Positions 38,264 through 48,457 are shown, counted from the stretch's first letter. The stretch: 64,000 bases of DNA from Phocaeicola sartorii JCM 17136 = DSM 21941 (GCF_000614185.1 NZ_BAKM01000020.1:1-64000); one strand, 5' to 3'. Made by a program: numbers and translations. Notes: a model not told the origin generated them from the letters alone.

Positions 38264-38821
38264 ATGATGAAAAGAAATATCTTAATCTTGTTAGTGATGG
38301 TTTGTGTATCTTCTTTGTTCACAAGCTGTAGTGATGATGAGTGGGGTAACAATAATCCGGAAATGGAACATATTTACTATTATGGATTGGGAAATGTGAA
38401 GTTTCCGGGTGGTAATGAATTGGTTTATAATGTCAATCAAGGAGAAACATTGGCTGTCCCCACTTATTTTTGGAGCGTGTTTACACGTCCTTATAGTCCG
38501 GTAGTGGCTTATTACACTTCTTCGGCAGAGGGGTTGGAATGCGGTAAGGATTACCAAGTGGTAGACGCTCAAGGGAATGTGTTGGCACCTGATACCAACG
38601 AAGGAGGTTATAGCATGGTGTGGAAGAACGCTGTGAAGGGCAGTCAGAATGTATACATCAAGGCATTGCCTGGAAAAAAAGGGCGTATTCGCGTGCTGAC
38701 TTTTGATCCGGCTAAGAAAATGGATGTGACAGATGTGGAAAGTACAGTCATTGTACGTACGAATGAGTACGAAGTACGTGCGTTCAGTGAGAATTATTAT
38801 GTGACAGTGAACATCAAATAG
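38264..38821 (+). CDS. Surface lipoprotein, possible glycan-binding protein
   Basis: This 185-residue protein has a lipobox (SSLFTSC) followed by the acidic SDDEWGNNN, which fits a lipoprotein export signal for the Bacteroides cell surface. The rest is beta-rich with no recognised domain. Its position directly after SusC/SusD is where surface glycan-binding proteins usually lie. AAAGGGA precedes the ATG at 38264. A hairpin follows. Confidence 0.65.
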   Translation: MMKRNILILLVMVCVSSLFTSCSDDEWGNNNPEMEHIYYYGLGNVKFPGGNELVYNVNQGETLAVPTYFWSVFTRPYSPVVAYYTSSAEGLECGKDYQVVDAQGNVLAPDTNEGGYSMVWKNAVKGSQNVYIKALPGKKGRIRVLTFDPAKKMDVTDVESTVIVRTNEYEVRAFSENYYVTVNIK

Positions 38822-38834
38822 CCTTTAATGTAAC

Positions 38835-38898
38835 AGCCTGTTTAAATTTTCTTCAAAAAGAATGTTCAAAAGAATGCTGAACAAAATCCTAACAGGCT
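38835..38898 (+). terminator. Long-loop hairpin after the second Sus operon
   Basis: AGCCTGTT (38835-38842) pairs with AACAGGCT (38891-38898), with a 48-base loop and a TTTTATT tail. It lies 13 bases after the stop codon. Confidence 0.5.
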
Positions 38899-38945
38899 AA
38901 GTTTTATTCTTTAGTTGAACTTTTCGCCCCCTCTCAGAGTTTTGC

Positions 38946-39029
38946 AAAAGTGCTGCCACTGCTACCACCCTTACTGCTGAAACCACTATGAACAGGGCGT
39001 TCAGCAGGGTGGTGGCAGCACTTTTTTTT
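38946..39029 (+). repeat. Multi-tier hairpin element with related half-copies nearby
   Basis: The outer stem AAAAGTGCTGCCA (38946-38958) pairs with TGGCAGCACTTTT (39013-39025). A second tier CCACCC/GGGTGG (38965-38970, 39007-39012) and a third CTGCTGAA/TTCAGCAG (38974-38981, 39000-39007) lie inside. A T run follows. Related fragments of the outer arm recur at about 39042-39066 and 39106-39122. It could be a terminator built from a small repeat element. Confidence 0.6.
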
Positions 39030-39177
39030 ATGTAGTAAAAAGTGTTGTTGCCACCACTTTTCCCAGTTCTTTCTGGAGGTGTGATGCTTTCCGGCTGTCT
39101 TTCTGGAACTGTTGGCAGCACTTATTGATACGCATGATCTGCTTCGTTCATCTGTATGAATGCGTACACGGACAAGG

Positions 39178-39285
39178 AGTTTCAACCGGTTACGTAGGGT
39201 TGAAACTTTAGTTCCATCAGGCTGAAACTTCAGTTCCACCGGGATGAAACTGTGGTTTTGTCGGGATGCAACCGTAGTTCTGGTG
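39178..39285 (+). repeat. Inverted repeat plus four tandem 22-base repeats
   Basis: AGTTTCAACC (39178-39187) and GGTTGAAACT (39198-39207) form a perfect 10-bp inverted repeat. The second arm opens a run of four imperfect 22-base units at 39198, 39220, 39242 and 39264, each near GGNTGAAACTNNAGTTCCNNCG. No coding sequence is apparent. The rest of the gap up to 39545 shows only a weak hairpin (39475-39500) before a T run. Confidence 0.6.
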
Positions 39286-39549
39286 TAGTTTAACGCTTTA
39301 GGTTGACTACTCCTTCATCTTACTTGTAAGGATGGTTGACGGAGTTAATACTTAGTTATAATATGAGTTGACTCTTTCAAGCGGATCGCAAGCAGATTTC
39401 TGTCAGGCTGTAGTCAGTGTCTTGTCCATCGGTGGATTCCGTTCTATCGGTTCGGGTTCCGAGGTTTATTGGGGGGAGAATGCCAAGTGACGGTTTCTCC
39501 TCCTTTTTTATTTTGATACAGAACATAAAGAGAATGGAATATTTTTGGC

Positions 39550-39567
39550 AGTTCATGATCATGAACT
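39550..39567. promoter_or_regulatory. 18-bp perfect palindrome at the GH105 promoter
   Basis: AGTTCATGATCATGAACT is self-complementary over all 18 bases. It ends four bases before the -7 box at 39572, so it covers the -33 to -12 interval, an ideal operator position. Confidence 0.55.
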
Positions 39568-39571
39568 CTTT

Positions 39572-39579
39572 TATCTTTG
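39572..39579 (+). promoter_or_regulatory. -7 promoter box for the first GH105 gene
   Basis: TATCTTTG is an exact match to TAnnTTTG, 35 bases before the ATG at 39615. Confidence 0.65.
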
Positions 39580-39614
39580 TGGTCAAACGAGTATAAATTT
39601 AAAAGACAGATCAC

Positions 39615-40756
39615 ATGAAAAAACACTATTTACTGAATTGGGTATGGGGCATGCTTTTATGGAGCACGGTAAATGTATCAGCGCAAAATGCCGCATTAAA
39701 AAATTTCCCTGAAGGTTCACAACCGCAAGAAGTGGGAGACAGAATTGTGAACAAGTTCCTGAAAACTCCACATACGCGATTTGGAAACCCACGTGCGGAA
39801 AAAGCACCTGATTACATAACTTATCCTGATGCATGTACATGGCTGGGTGCTTTGTGGTATGCAAAAGCGACCGATAACAAGCTGATGACAGCAGGACTGG
39901 TGAAACGCTTTGAACCGCTTTTTTCTACAGAGAAACACATGTTGCCACGTATGGTTCATGTGGACTATAATGTGGTGGGAGCAGTCCCTTTGGAAATTTA
40001 TATTCAAAAGCAAGGAGGACAGGAATACTATGATTTGGGTATGAAATATGCTGATACCCAGTGGCAGGTGCCGGCTGACGCGAAACCGGAACAAAGGCTT
40101 ATGCCGACAAAGGTTATTCTTGGCAGACTCGCATCTGGATAGATGATATGTTTATGATTACAACCATTCAGTCGCAGGCTTATCGGGTGACGGGTGACCG
40201 TAAGTATATTGACCGTGCTGCCAATGAGATGGTGATGTACCTGAAAGAGATACAACGTCCGAACGGATTGTTTTATCATTCTCCCGAAGCCCCTTTCTTT
40301 TGGGCGAGAGGCAATGGATGGATGGCGGCGGGCATGGCTGAACTGCTTTCTGCCTTACCGGAGGACAACCCGAATCGTCCGGCTATCATGAAGGCTTATA
40401 AGACGATGATGAAGACGTTGAAAAAGTATCAGGGAAAAGAAGGATTGTGGCATCAGTTGATTGATGAAAGGGAGGCGTGGAATGAAACGTCGGGTACAGC
40501 AATGTTTACATACGCCATGATTGTCGGAGTAAAAAAAGGATGGCTGGATGAAAAAGAATATGCGCTTGTCGCGCGCAAAGGATGGTTGGGACTGGTGTCT
40601 TATATCAATGCGGATGATGAGGTGGAGGACGTATGTGAGGGAACGAATATCAAGAATGATAAGAATCATTATATGAATCGTAAACGTATTACAGGTGATT
40701 TGCATGCACATGCACCGTTATTATGGTGTGCTACGGAACTGGTTACTGTAAACTGA
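39615..40756 (+). CDS. GH105 unsaturated uronyl hydrolase, one frame break
   Basis: The restored protein has 380 residues with a signal peptide ending near VSAQ. It has the GH105 (alpha/alpha)6 barrel, with the catalytic-Asp block RIWIDDMFM at about residues 174-182, FFWARGNGWMAAGMAELL and WHQLIDEREAWNETSG. Family members hydrate the 4,5-unsaturated uronyl group left by lyases and so free the next sugar. The frame breaks at about 40097 (CAAAGG-CTTATGCC); one added base restores AYADKGYSWQTRIW. It has its own promoter with a palindrome beside it and lies just before the HTCS gene. Confidence 0.88.
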
Positions 40757-40806
40757 TTCCGGATTTTATCATAAAATAATATTTTATAAATAGAATTGTA
40801 CAGAGC

Positions 40807-40838
40807 TTGGAATTTTTAAAGAAAACATTTTATCTTTG
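40807..40838 (+). promoter_or_regulatory. Promoter of the HTCS gene
   Basis: TTG (40807-40809) and TATCTTTG (40831-40838) are spaced 21 bases apart and lie 30 bases before the ATG at 40869. Confidence 0.65.
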
Positions 40839-40868
40839 TGTCGCATAACCTTTATTTGATAGTGTACA

Positions 40869-43800
40869 ATGAAAACCACAAAGATGCTAAAAAGACTGCT
40901 TTGTATAATTCTATTGTTACAAATTGCAGGATGGACGGAGGTACAGTCCGCTCCGGTTGCCAATACATATTATTTTTCTAATTTAAGCCTGAAGGACGGG
41001 CTTTCCCAACTTTCCGTATTGAAAATTTATCAGGACTCGAAAGGGTATATGTGGTTTGGTACGCGGAACGGACTGAACAAATATGATGGAAACCGTATGG
41101 TGGTATATAAACATTTGGACAGTGATTCATTGAGTTTGGTGGACAACCACATCACGGCGATAGTAGAGGATAGAAAGAATTGTTTATGGGTGGGAACGTC
41201 ACGCGGCTGAACCGGCTGGATTTAAAAACAGACCGGATCACTCCTTATGCAGGGAAGAACTTTTCGTTGTTGGATTCGGGAGTGCGTTCTCTTTTTATCG
41301 ATTCAAATGACCGTTTATGGGTTGGTACCTCCAAAGGATTGTATTTGTTTGTGCATGAGGCGGACACTTTTCAATCTGTCGATTTGGACGGGAAAATAAA
41401 GGGAGAATTTATTTCTGTCATTACGGAAACTTCAGATCATCAGTTGTTGATTGGTACGGAACATAAGGGATTGTACGTATGTGATTTAAATTTGAAATTA
41501 ATCAGTCATTATGCCAAGACTGAGGGAAATGCTTCTTTGCCCGATAATAATATTTCTGATATTCATGAAGATTCCCGTAAGCAGTTATGGGTGTCTACCA
41601 ATTATGGAGGAGTGTCAAAGGTCGATTTGTCCACTGGGACATCTGTTCATTATACAACGGCTAACAGTAAACTTACTACAGATAATATCCGTTGTTTGGC
41701 TGAGGCGGCCGGAACTTTGTTTATCGGAACCTTCGACGGGCTTTATACCATTGACTTGACAGACAATCAACTGAAAGGATGTTCCAATGCTGCTTTGGAA
41801 AAGGGGACGTTAAGCCATTTTTCCATTTATTCCATTTGTGTGGACAATAGTGGAAATGTATGGGTTGGTACTTATTCGGGAGGAGTTAATTATTTCAGCA
41901 AGTATAATAACCGTTTTGTCTTTCATGAGCCGACAAACGCTCTCAATATGCTGATGGGGGTCTATGGCGCTATGGCTTGCCAGCCTCCTCATTGTCTATA
42001 TATAGCAACTGAAGGAGGAGGTTTGTTGGATTATCATCTGGAATCGAATACTTATCAATATTATTTATATGATACGTCTTCGTCACAGCAGTATAGTCGT
42101 AATATTATTAAGTCGGTCATGCAAGAGAAGGATTATATTTGGTGCGGGACGACGCAAGGAAGTATCTATCGGTTTGATACTCGTAGCAAACGTTTTTCAT
42201 TGTACTATGCTTTTCCTTTGCATCAGTCTACATCTGTTTATTCTATTTTGCGTACACAGGATAATAATTTGTGGCTGGCCACTTCTAAGCCGGAGGTGGG
42301 ATTGGTGAAACTGACTGAAGACAGAAAGATGCAGAATCGTTTTGAGTTGGCCGATTCCGGGCGTATATGGACACCGGGTAGTTCGCGTTGCCTGCTGGAA
42401 TTGGAAAAAGGGGTATTGTTGGTCGGTTCGCGTAATAATGGATTGTACAAGTATGACGAGAACAAGCGTGAATGTACTGTGTTCAGTAAGAATGGGAAGG
42501 GCGCTAACCATTTGCCTGCCGATTATGTGACTTCGCTTGTCCGTACAAAGTCAGGACAGATTTGGGTGGGCACGTTTGGCGGAGGCCTCAGTCTGTTTGA
42601 TCAAGAAAAAGGAATCGTGAAGTATATAACGAAAAAGGAAGGGTTGCTGGATGATGAAGTTTGTATGGTTGTGGAAGATCGTAACGGGGATTTATGGATG
42701 AGTACCAATAGTTGTATATCCAGATATAATCCGAAAACGGATGAGGTATATAATTATTATATGGATAACGGAATTGGTGCACAGGAATTCAGTCCACATA
42801 GCGGAATGCTGCTGCCTGACGGAAATATCTGTTTTAGTGCTAATAATGGTTTTATAACTTTTGATCCTGCAAACCTGCAAATCAATTCATTCTTACCTCC
42901 ATTGGTCTTGACTACACTGGCGGTGAACAATAGGGTTGTGAATCCGACTGGGGAGGGCATCTTGCAAATGGTACTGGACGATACGGAGAAAATAGAGTTG
43001 AATTATAATCAGAATAATATAACGATCGGTTATTGCGCCTTGAACTATGTGTGTTCTGACTTGAATCAATATGCCTATCGGCTGAAAGGATATGATAAAG
43101 ACTGGAATTATGTAGCAACCGTAAAGAAGCATACTATACCAATTTGGGACCTGGGAAATATGTGTTCGAGGTGAAAGCCTCCAACAATGACGGTATTTGG
43201 AATGATAAGATACGTACACTTTCTATTATTGTCCATCCTCCTTACTGGATGACTTGGTATGCTTATTTGTTTTATGCCTTTTCTTTTTTCGGTATCTGTT
43301 TCCTGGTGATGTATTATATCATCAAGAAGAAGAATCTGGAACAGGCTTTGGTTTACGAGCACTTGAAACAACAGCAGGCCGAGGAGTTCCATCAGACCAA
43401 GATGCGCATGTTCACCAACTTCTCGCATGAGCTGCGTACCCCGCTGACCCTCATCATTTCCCCCTTACAGGAACTGCTGCGACGGAATGAATTTAATACA
43501 GGGATCAGAAACAAGCTCGATTTGATATACAACAACTCACAGCGTTTGTTGCTGTTGGTGAACCAGTTGATGGACCTGCGCAAGAATCAGGCAGGAAAGA
43601 TGCAGTTGAAGATAGCCAAAGACGATATCTGTTCCTTTGTCATGGAGATTTACTGCGCGTTCAACCAGATAGCCTCCGGCAAGGAGATCCGCTTTCGGTA
43701 TGAGGGTGGTGAGGTGGGCATTGTTGCCTGGTTTGACAAGTCCCTGTTCGAGAAGGTTGTGTTCAACCTGCTTTCCAACGCGTTCAAATACACGCAGGCG

Positions 43801-44991
43801 GGAGGCGAAATAGTTTTGTCTGTTGCCAAACTGAAGCTGAAAGATGTCCCTGCCGGACAACGGAAAGAACTGGAAAGTCTGTCGGAGGATACGGAGCTGG
43901 TTCATCTTTTCGTAAGCGACACGGGCAAGGGTATTCCCGAGGAGGAGATGAAGAACATCTTCGCCCCGTTCTATCAGATCGAGGACAGGAAGGCGAAGGA
44001 TGTGGCGGGCACCGGTATCGGACTGAGTTTGACACAGTCCATCGTCCGGTTGCATCATGGCACCATCCGGGTGGAGAATAATGCGCGGGGTGGTGCCACC
44101 TTCCATGTGCTTTTTCCCATAGACCGCCGTGTGTACACCGAAGAGGAGATAGACCGGGAGGCTGCGGATAGGGTGGTCATGGATGTCATCCCTTCGACCA
44201 CCGCTCCCGAGGTTTTCGGTCTGGAGAAGAAATACACCGTATTGCTGGTGGAGGACAATGAGGAGGTGCGCAGTTATGTAAGGGAGTGTCTGGACCCCCA
44301 TTTCTTTGTGCTGGAGGCGGATAATGGAGAAACGGCTTTCGAGATCGTTTTGGACAAATATCCCGACATTGTGGTGAGCGACATCATGATGCCCCGCAAG
44401 GACGGGCTTGAACTTTGTACGCTGATAAAGGAGGATCTGAGGACAGGCCACATCCCTGTCATTCTGATGACCGCCCGTTCCATGGTGATGCACATTAAAG
44501 AAGGCTTCTCGGCGGGAGCTGACGACTACATTGTGAAGCCGTTCAACATGGATGTGCTGATTTATCGCATTCGGAATATTCTGGCATCACGCGAAAAGCT
44601 GAGGAGTCTCTACGGGAAGAAGTTCTCTCCGGAGGCCATCGGAGTGGAGATTGTTTCCGGAACCGACAGATTCACGCAGAAGTTCTTTGAAGTGATAGAG
44701 AGGAATATCGCCAATCCGGAGTTGAATATTGATTTGATATGTCGTGAAGTGGGGCTGAGCCGTACCAATCTTTACCGTAAACTGAAGGCCATAACCGAAC
44801 TGTCACCGGTGGAACTCATCCGTAACAAACGTCTGGAAGTGGCGGCCAGACTATTGTTGGAGTCTGATTATTCTGTATCGGAGATTTCAACTTGTGTTGG
44901 TTTCAACAGCCATGCCTATTTTACTCAATGTTTCAAGTCTGTGTATGGATGTTCGCCTACCGAATTTTTGATGGAACATAAGAAAGAATAG
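40869..44991 (+). CDS. Hybrid two-component system regulator, two frame breaks
   Basis: The restored protein has 1,374 residues in one chain. A signal peptide is followed by a periplasmic propeller sensor made of many LWVGT-type repeats and a Y_Y_Y domain. One TM helix lies at about residue 795-815. The histidine kinase H-box NFSHELRTPL is at about 850, with HATPase motifs (NLLSNAFKYT, DTGKGIP). A receiver domain has its phospho-Asp in VVSDIMMP at about 1170, and an AraC-type DNA-binding domain closes the protein. HTCS proteins bind an oligosaccharide in the periplasm and switch on the neighbouring glycan genes. Frame breaks lie at about 41206 (CGCGG-CTGAAC) and 43129 (AAGAAG-CATAC); one G each restores TSRGLNRLDL and KKAYYTNLGPG. 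It is probably the main regulator of the region. Confidence 0.93.
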
Positions 44992-45026
44992 GGTGTTGAT
45001 TGATTTTGCTAACTATTGATACATTA

Positions 45027-45074
45027 TTTAAAGCCGGTTTAGGGGGAGAGGTTTACCTTAGCACAGGCTTTAAA
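45027..45074. promoter_or_regulatory. Inverted repeat upstream of the GH105-propeller gene
   Basis: TTTAAAGCC (45027-45035) and GGCTTTAAA (45066-45074) are perfect 9-bp arms around 30 bases. A weak -7-like TACCTTAG lies inside (45054-45061). The arm ends 12 bases before the ATG at 45086. It may be a regulatory or leader structure. Confidence 0.4.
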
Positions 45075-45085
45075 ATAAATGTATA

Positions 45086-47098
45086 ATGAAAAAAATAACA
45101 ATTGTAACACTGATGTGTTTGGTTGTTGCGCAAGCTATTGCGCAATTGCCGGGGCGAGTGCCCGGAAAGTGGTCGCAGGGGATAGCCCAGACTGTAATGA
45201 CACGTTATCCTTCTGCATTGAATATTCCTTTTAAGCCTTGGTGCTATCCGCAAGGCTATTTCCTGATGGGATTGGAAAAACTTTGGCGTACTACCGGAGA
45301 AAGACAATATTATAACTATATCATGAATTGGGCAAACCAGGTGGTACGTCCGGATGGTAGTTTGGTTTATTTCAAGGGACGTAGTATGGACGATATGATG
45401 GCAGGTTCTGTTATTGTATGGGCTTATCAGCAGACCAAGGAGGAAAAGTTCAGAAAAGCTGCCGAAACTATCCGTAAAAGTTATGATGATTATCCTCGGA
45501 CAACGGATGGCGTTTTTTGGCATGGCAGAGGCACAGTGGGCCAGATATGGGTAGATGGTGTTTTTATGGGACAAATGTTTCTGACTAAATATGGAAAGTA
45601 TGTTGGTGATGCTTCTTATTGTTTCGATGAGGCGGCAAAGCAACTGATTGGTATGCATACGCATCTGAAAAAAGGAGAAACAGGATTGCTTTATCATGGC
45701 TGGGACGAAGATAAGGATGCTCGTTGGGCAGACCGTAACACAGGCATGGCTCCTGAAGTCTGGAGTGAGGGGCTGGGATGGTATGCTCTGATATTGGTAG
45801 AAACACTGGACATTTTTCCGAAATCTCATCCGCAATACAATGAATTGGTCAAGATTACCTGTGAACTGATGGCAGGGCTGAAACATTGTCAGGATCAAAC
45901 AACCGGATTATGGTATCAGGTAGTCGATAAAGGAATGGAATCGGGAAACTGGCATGAGACATCTGGAAGCGGTATGTTTACGTATGCCATTCAACGTGCC
46001 ATAGAACTAGGACTCATAGCTGAAACTTCTTATAAAGATACGGTCTTGAAAGGTTATTACGGCTTGTTGTCGAAAGCGAAAATCAGTTTGAACGATGGAT
46101 TGATTGATTTGTATGATGCCAACAATGGATTAGGCATTCAAAAAGATTATGAAATGTATGTTACTCGTCCTCGTAAAATGAACGGTCAGGAAGTCATTTC
46201 TTCTTTTTTATGGGGAACATGGATTGTGGAACAATATTACTCCTCGTTGAAACCGTTGGCAGAGGTACAGCCTTGCCCGGCTTTTGCTTGTACGGATTAT
46301 TCTCAAGGTAAGGTTTTCCTGATTGAAAATGATCAGATTGTATGGGAACATGACGCGCCTGATTCTAATGATATATGGGTCTTGAAGAATGGAAATATTC
46401 TTTTTACTATCGGGCATGGAGTGTTGGAAATGACCAGAGATCAAGATACGGTGTTCCAGTATAAGAGTGATAGTTATATCTTTGCCTGTCAGCGGCTGAA
46501 GAATGGAAATACGTTCATTGGTGAGTGCAACAGGGGTAGAATGCTGGAAGTGGACTCGAAAGGAAGGGTTGTCAAGGAGGTTTGTATTTTACCTCCGGGT
46601 GTGAAAGACGGAAAGAAATCTTTTATCAGAAATGCGCGCAGACTGGATAATGGTCATTATTTGGTGGCTCATTATGGAGGAAAGAAAGTGGTGGAGTATG
46701 ATGAAAACGGAAAAAATATTTGGGAGGTATCTATATCCGGTGGTGCGCATTCTGTCATTCGTTTGCCCGATGGAAATACCGTGGTGGCTGTAGCCGATGC
46801 GGATAAGAATCCTCGGATTGTGGAGTTCAATCCGCGAAAGGAAATTGTATGGGAATTATCTAATAAAGATTTTCCGGATACGCGGCCGTTCAAATTTTTG
46901 TCGGGCATGCAGTACATTCCTGAGAAAGGGCTTTTGTTTACCAATTGGCAAGGGCATGGGGTGAAGGAGAAAGTGCCTCACATGTTTTTAGTCAATAGGG
47001 AAAAAAAGATTCTTTGTACATGGGGGCATCGCACAGAGATTCAGACACTGTCCTCTGTTTTTGTGGTCGATTGTGCGCTGGAAGGTGCTCTGCATTGA
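45086..47098 (+). CDS. GH105 enzyme fused to a C-terminal beta-propeller
   Basis: The 670-residue protein has a signal peptide (VVAQAIAQ). Residues about 20-385 form a complete GH105 domain, with IWVDGVFMGQMF holding the catalytic Asp, LLYHGWDED and APEVWSEGLGWYAL. Residues about 390-670 have repeated short strands around NIWVLKNGNILF, RLKNGNTFIGE, RLDNGHYLVAH and RLPDGNTVVAV, a propeller like those of PQQ or arylsulfotransferase-type proteins. Family members normally end after the barrel, so the fusion is unusual. The propeller could bind glycan or act as a second enzyme. Its last residues are ordinary and no break is seen. Confidence 0.85.
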   Translation: MKKITIVTLMCLVVAQAIAQLPGRVPGKWSQGIAQTVMTRYPSALNIPFKPWCYPQGYFLMGLEKLWRTTGERQYYNYIMNWANQVVRPDGSLVYFKGRSMDDMMAGSVIVWAYQQTKEEKFRKAAETIRKSYDDYPRTTDGVFWHGRGTVGQIWVDGVFMGQMFLTKYGKYVGDASYCFDEAAKQLIGMHTHLKKGETGLLYHGWDEDKDARWADRNTGMAPEVWSEGLGWYALILVETLDIFPKSHPQYNELVKITCELMAGLKHCQDQTTGLWYQVVDKGMESGNWHETSGSGMFTYAIQRAIELGLIAETSYKDTVLKGYYGLLSKAKISLNDGLIDLYDANNGLGIQKDYEMYVTRPRKMNGQEVISSFLWGTWIVEQYYSSLKPLAEVQPCPAFACTDYSQGKVFLIENDQIVWEHDAPDSNDIWVLKNGNILFTIGHGVLEMTRDQDTVFQYKSDSYIFACQRLKNGNTFIGECNRGRMLEVDSKGRVVKEVCILPPGVKDGKKSFIRNARRLDNGHYLVAHYGGKKVVEYDENGKNIWEVSISGGAHSVIRLPDGNTVVAVADADKNPRIVEFNPRKEIVWELSNKDFPDTRPFKFLSGMQYIPEKGLLFTNWQGHGVKEKVPHMFLVNREKKILCTWGHRTEIQTLSSVFVVDCALEGALH

Positions 47099-47160
47099 TA
47101 GTTGGGAAAATAATAAAAGGATTTGAAATAAATCTATAATGAGTTTGGGCGCAAATGACG

Positions 47161-47168
47161 TACTTTTG
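47161..47168 (+). promoter_or_regulatory. -7 promoter box for the GH88-to-TBDR operon
   Basis: TACTTTTG lies 37 bases before the ATG at 47206. A TTTG at 47144-47147 is too close to be a standard -33 element. Confidence 0.55.
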
Positions 47169-47205
47169 TCCTATGACGATAACAAATATTTAATATAGAA
47201 AATCT

Positions 47206-48438
47206 ATGAAAATACAGACAGGAATTTTTTCATTGTTGCTTTTATGCAGTTCGTGTGGAGTGAGGAATACGGCATCGACAGATGTTGTGAAAGATAATTT
47301 TGACTTTGCCTCCCAACAGTTGAAATATGCTTTTACGGAAATTGACAGTGTGAAAAGCGGTTTCACGGACGAGCAAAAAGAACGTCATTTGTTTGCTCCG
47401 CGTAATATACAGCCGGATGGATCCTTGCGTCTGGTGGCTTCGCGTGATTGGTGTAGTGGTTTTTTTCCAGGAGAGCTTTGGTATATGTATGAATATACCA
47501 AAGACAATTACTGGAAGCAGAAAGCAGAAGAATTTACAGCACCGGTAGAACGTGAAAAAACGAATGCGGGTACTCATGATATGGGCTTTAAGGTTTATTG
47601 TAGTTTCGGAAACGGATACAGGCTGACAGGTAATAAGGAATACAAGGAAATTATGCTTCAGTCGGCTGCTACTTTGATTACGCGTTATAAGGAAAATGTG
47701 GGATGTATTCGTTCGTGGGATCATAATCGGGATAAATGGCAGTGCCCGGTCATTATTGACAATATGATGAATTTGGAATTGCTATATTGGGCATTCAAGG
47801 AATCGGGTGATTCTATTTATTATAACATTGCGGTGAATCATGCGCGTACGACGATGAGAAATCATTTCAGAGAAGATTACAGTTCTTATCATGTAGTTGA
47901 TTATGATACAATAACTGGTGCGGTGTTGCATAAGCATACTCATCAGGGATATGCACATGAGTCGGCTTGGTCTAGAGGGCAGGCTTGGGGGCTTTATGGG
48001 TACACAATGTGTTATCGTGAAACTCGTCTGCCCGAATTCTTGAAGCAAGCCGAGAGGATAGCCGGTTTCATCTTTTCCAGCAAGACGCTTCCCGAGGATT
48101 TGATACCTTATTGGGATTATAATGCTCCTCAAATTCCTGATGAACCTCGGGATGTCTCTGCTGCCGCCGTGACAGCTTGCGCTTTGTACGAATTGTCCAC
48201 GTATGTTTCGGATATGTCCATGCAATACAAAGTATGGGCCGATGCTATTTTGGAAAATCTTACGAAGGGGTATCGTGCACGTTTGCGGGGAGATCGTGGC
48301 TTTTTATTGCTTCACAGTGTAGGATCGGGCAATCATAATTCAGAAATGGATGTGCCTATCATCTATGCCGATTATTATTTCTTGGAGGCATTGTTGAAGA
48401 AGGCTAAATTGGAAGCGACAGGTAGTGCGGTATTGTAA
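47206..48438 (+). CDS. GH88 unsaturated glucuronyl hydrolase
   Basis: The 410-residue lipoprotein (lipobox LLLCSSC) has the GH88 fold. SRDWCSGFFPGELWYMYEYT at the start, THDMGFKVYCSFGNGY with the first catalytic Asp, and IIDNMMNLELLYWA with the second Asp are all visible. HQGYAHESAWSRGQAW completes the active site. GH88 removes unsaturated glucuronyl or galacturonyl ends made by lyases. It opens an operon that continues through GH2, an alginate-lyase-fold enzyme, GH105, an S-component-like protein and a TonB receptor, ending at a terminator at 55.85 kb. The gene is intact. Confidence 0.93.
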   Translation: MKIQTGIFSLLLLCSSCGVRNTASTDVVKDNFDFASQQLKYAFTEIDSVKSGFTDEQKERHLFAPRNIQPDGSLRLVASRDWCSGFFPGELWYMYEYTKDNYWKQKAEEFTAPVEREKTNAGTHDMGFKVYCSFGNGYRLTGNKEYKEIMLQSAATLITRYKENVGCIRSWDHNRDKWQCPVIIDNMMNLELLYWAFKESGDSIYYNIAVNHARTTMRNHFREDYSSYHVVDYDTITGAVLHKHTHQGYAHESAWSRGQAWGLYGYTMCYRETRLPEFLKQAERIAGFIFSSKTLPEDLIPYWDYNAPQIPDEPRDVSAAAVTACALYELSTYVSDMSMQYKVWADAILENLTKGYRARLRGDRGFLLLHSVGSGNHNSEMDVPIIYADYYFLEALLKKAKLEATGSAVL

Positions 48439-48457
48439 AAAAATAACAGATAGGATT

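Noticed and set aside
38934..39239. Minus-strand open frame of about 100 codons over the repeat element
   Set aside because: It is made of hairpin arms and tandem repeats, is rich in Lys, Arg, His and Ser, and has no recognisable fold; the frame is probably a by-product of the repeats.
39198..39285. CRISPR-like array
   Set aside because: The 22-base units abut with no spacers, are degenerate, and no cas genes are present.
39475..39510. Hairpin GGAGAA/TTCTCC followed by a T run as a terminator
   Set aside because: The stem is only 6 bp, and no gene ends within 600 bases upstream on this strand; left as a weak signal only.
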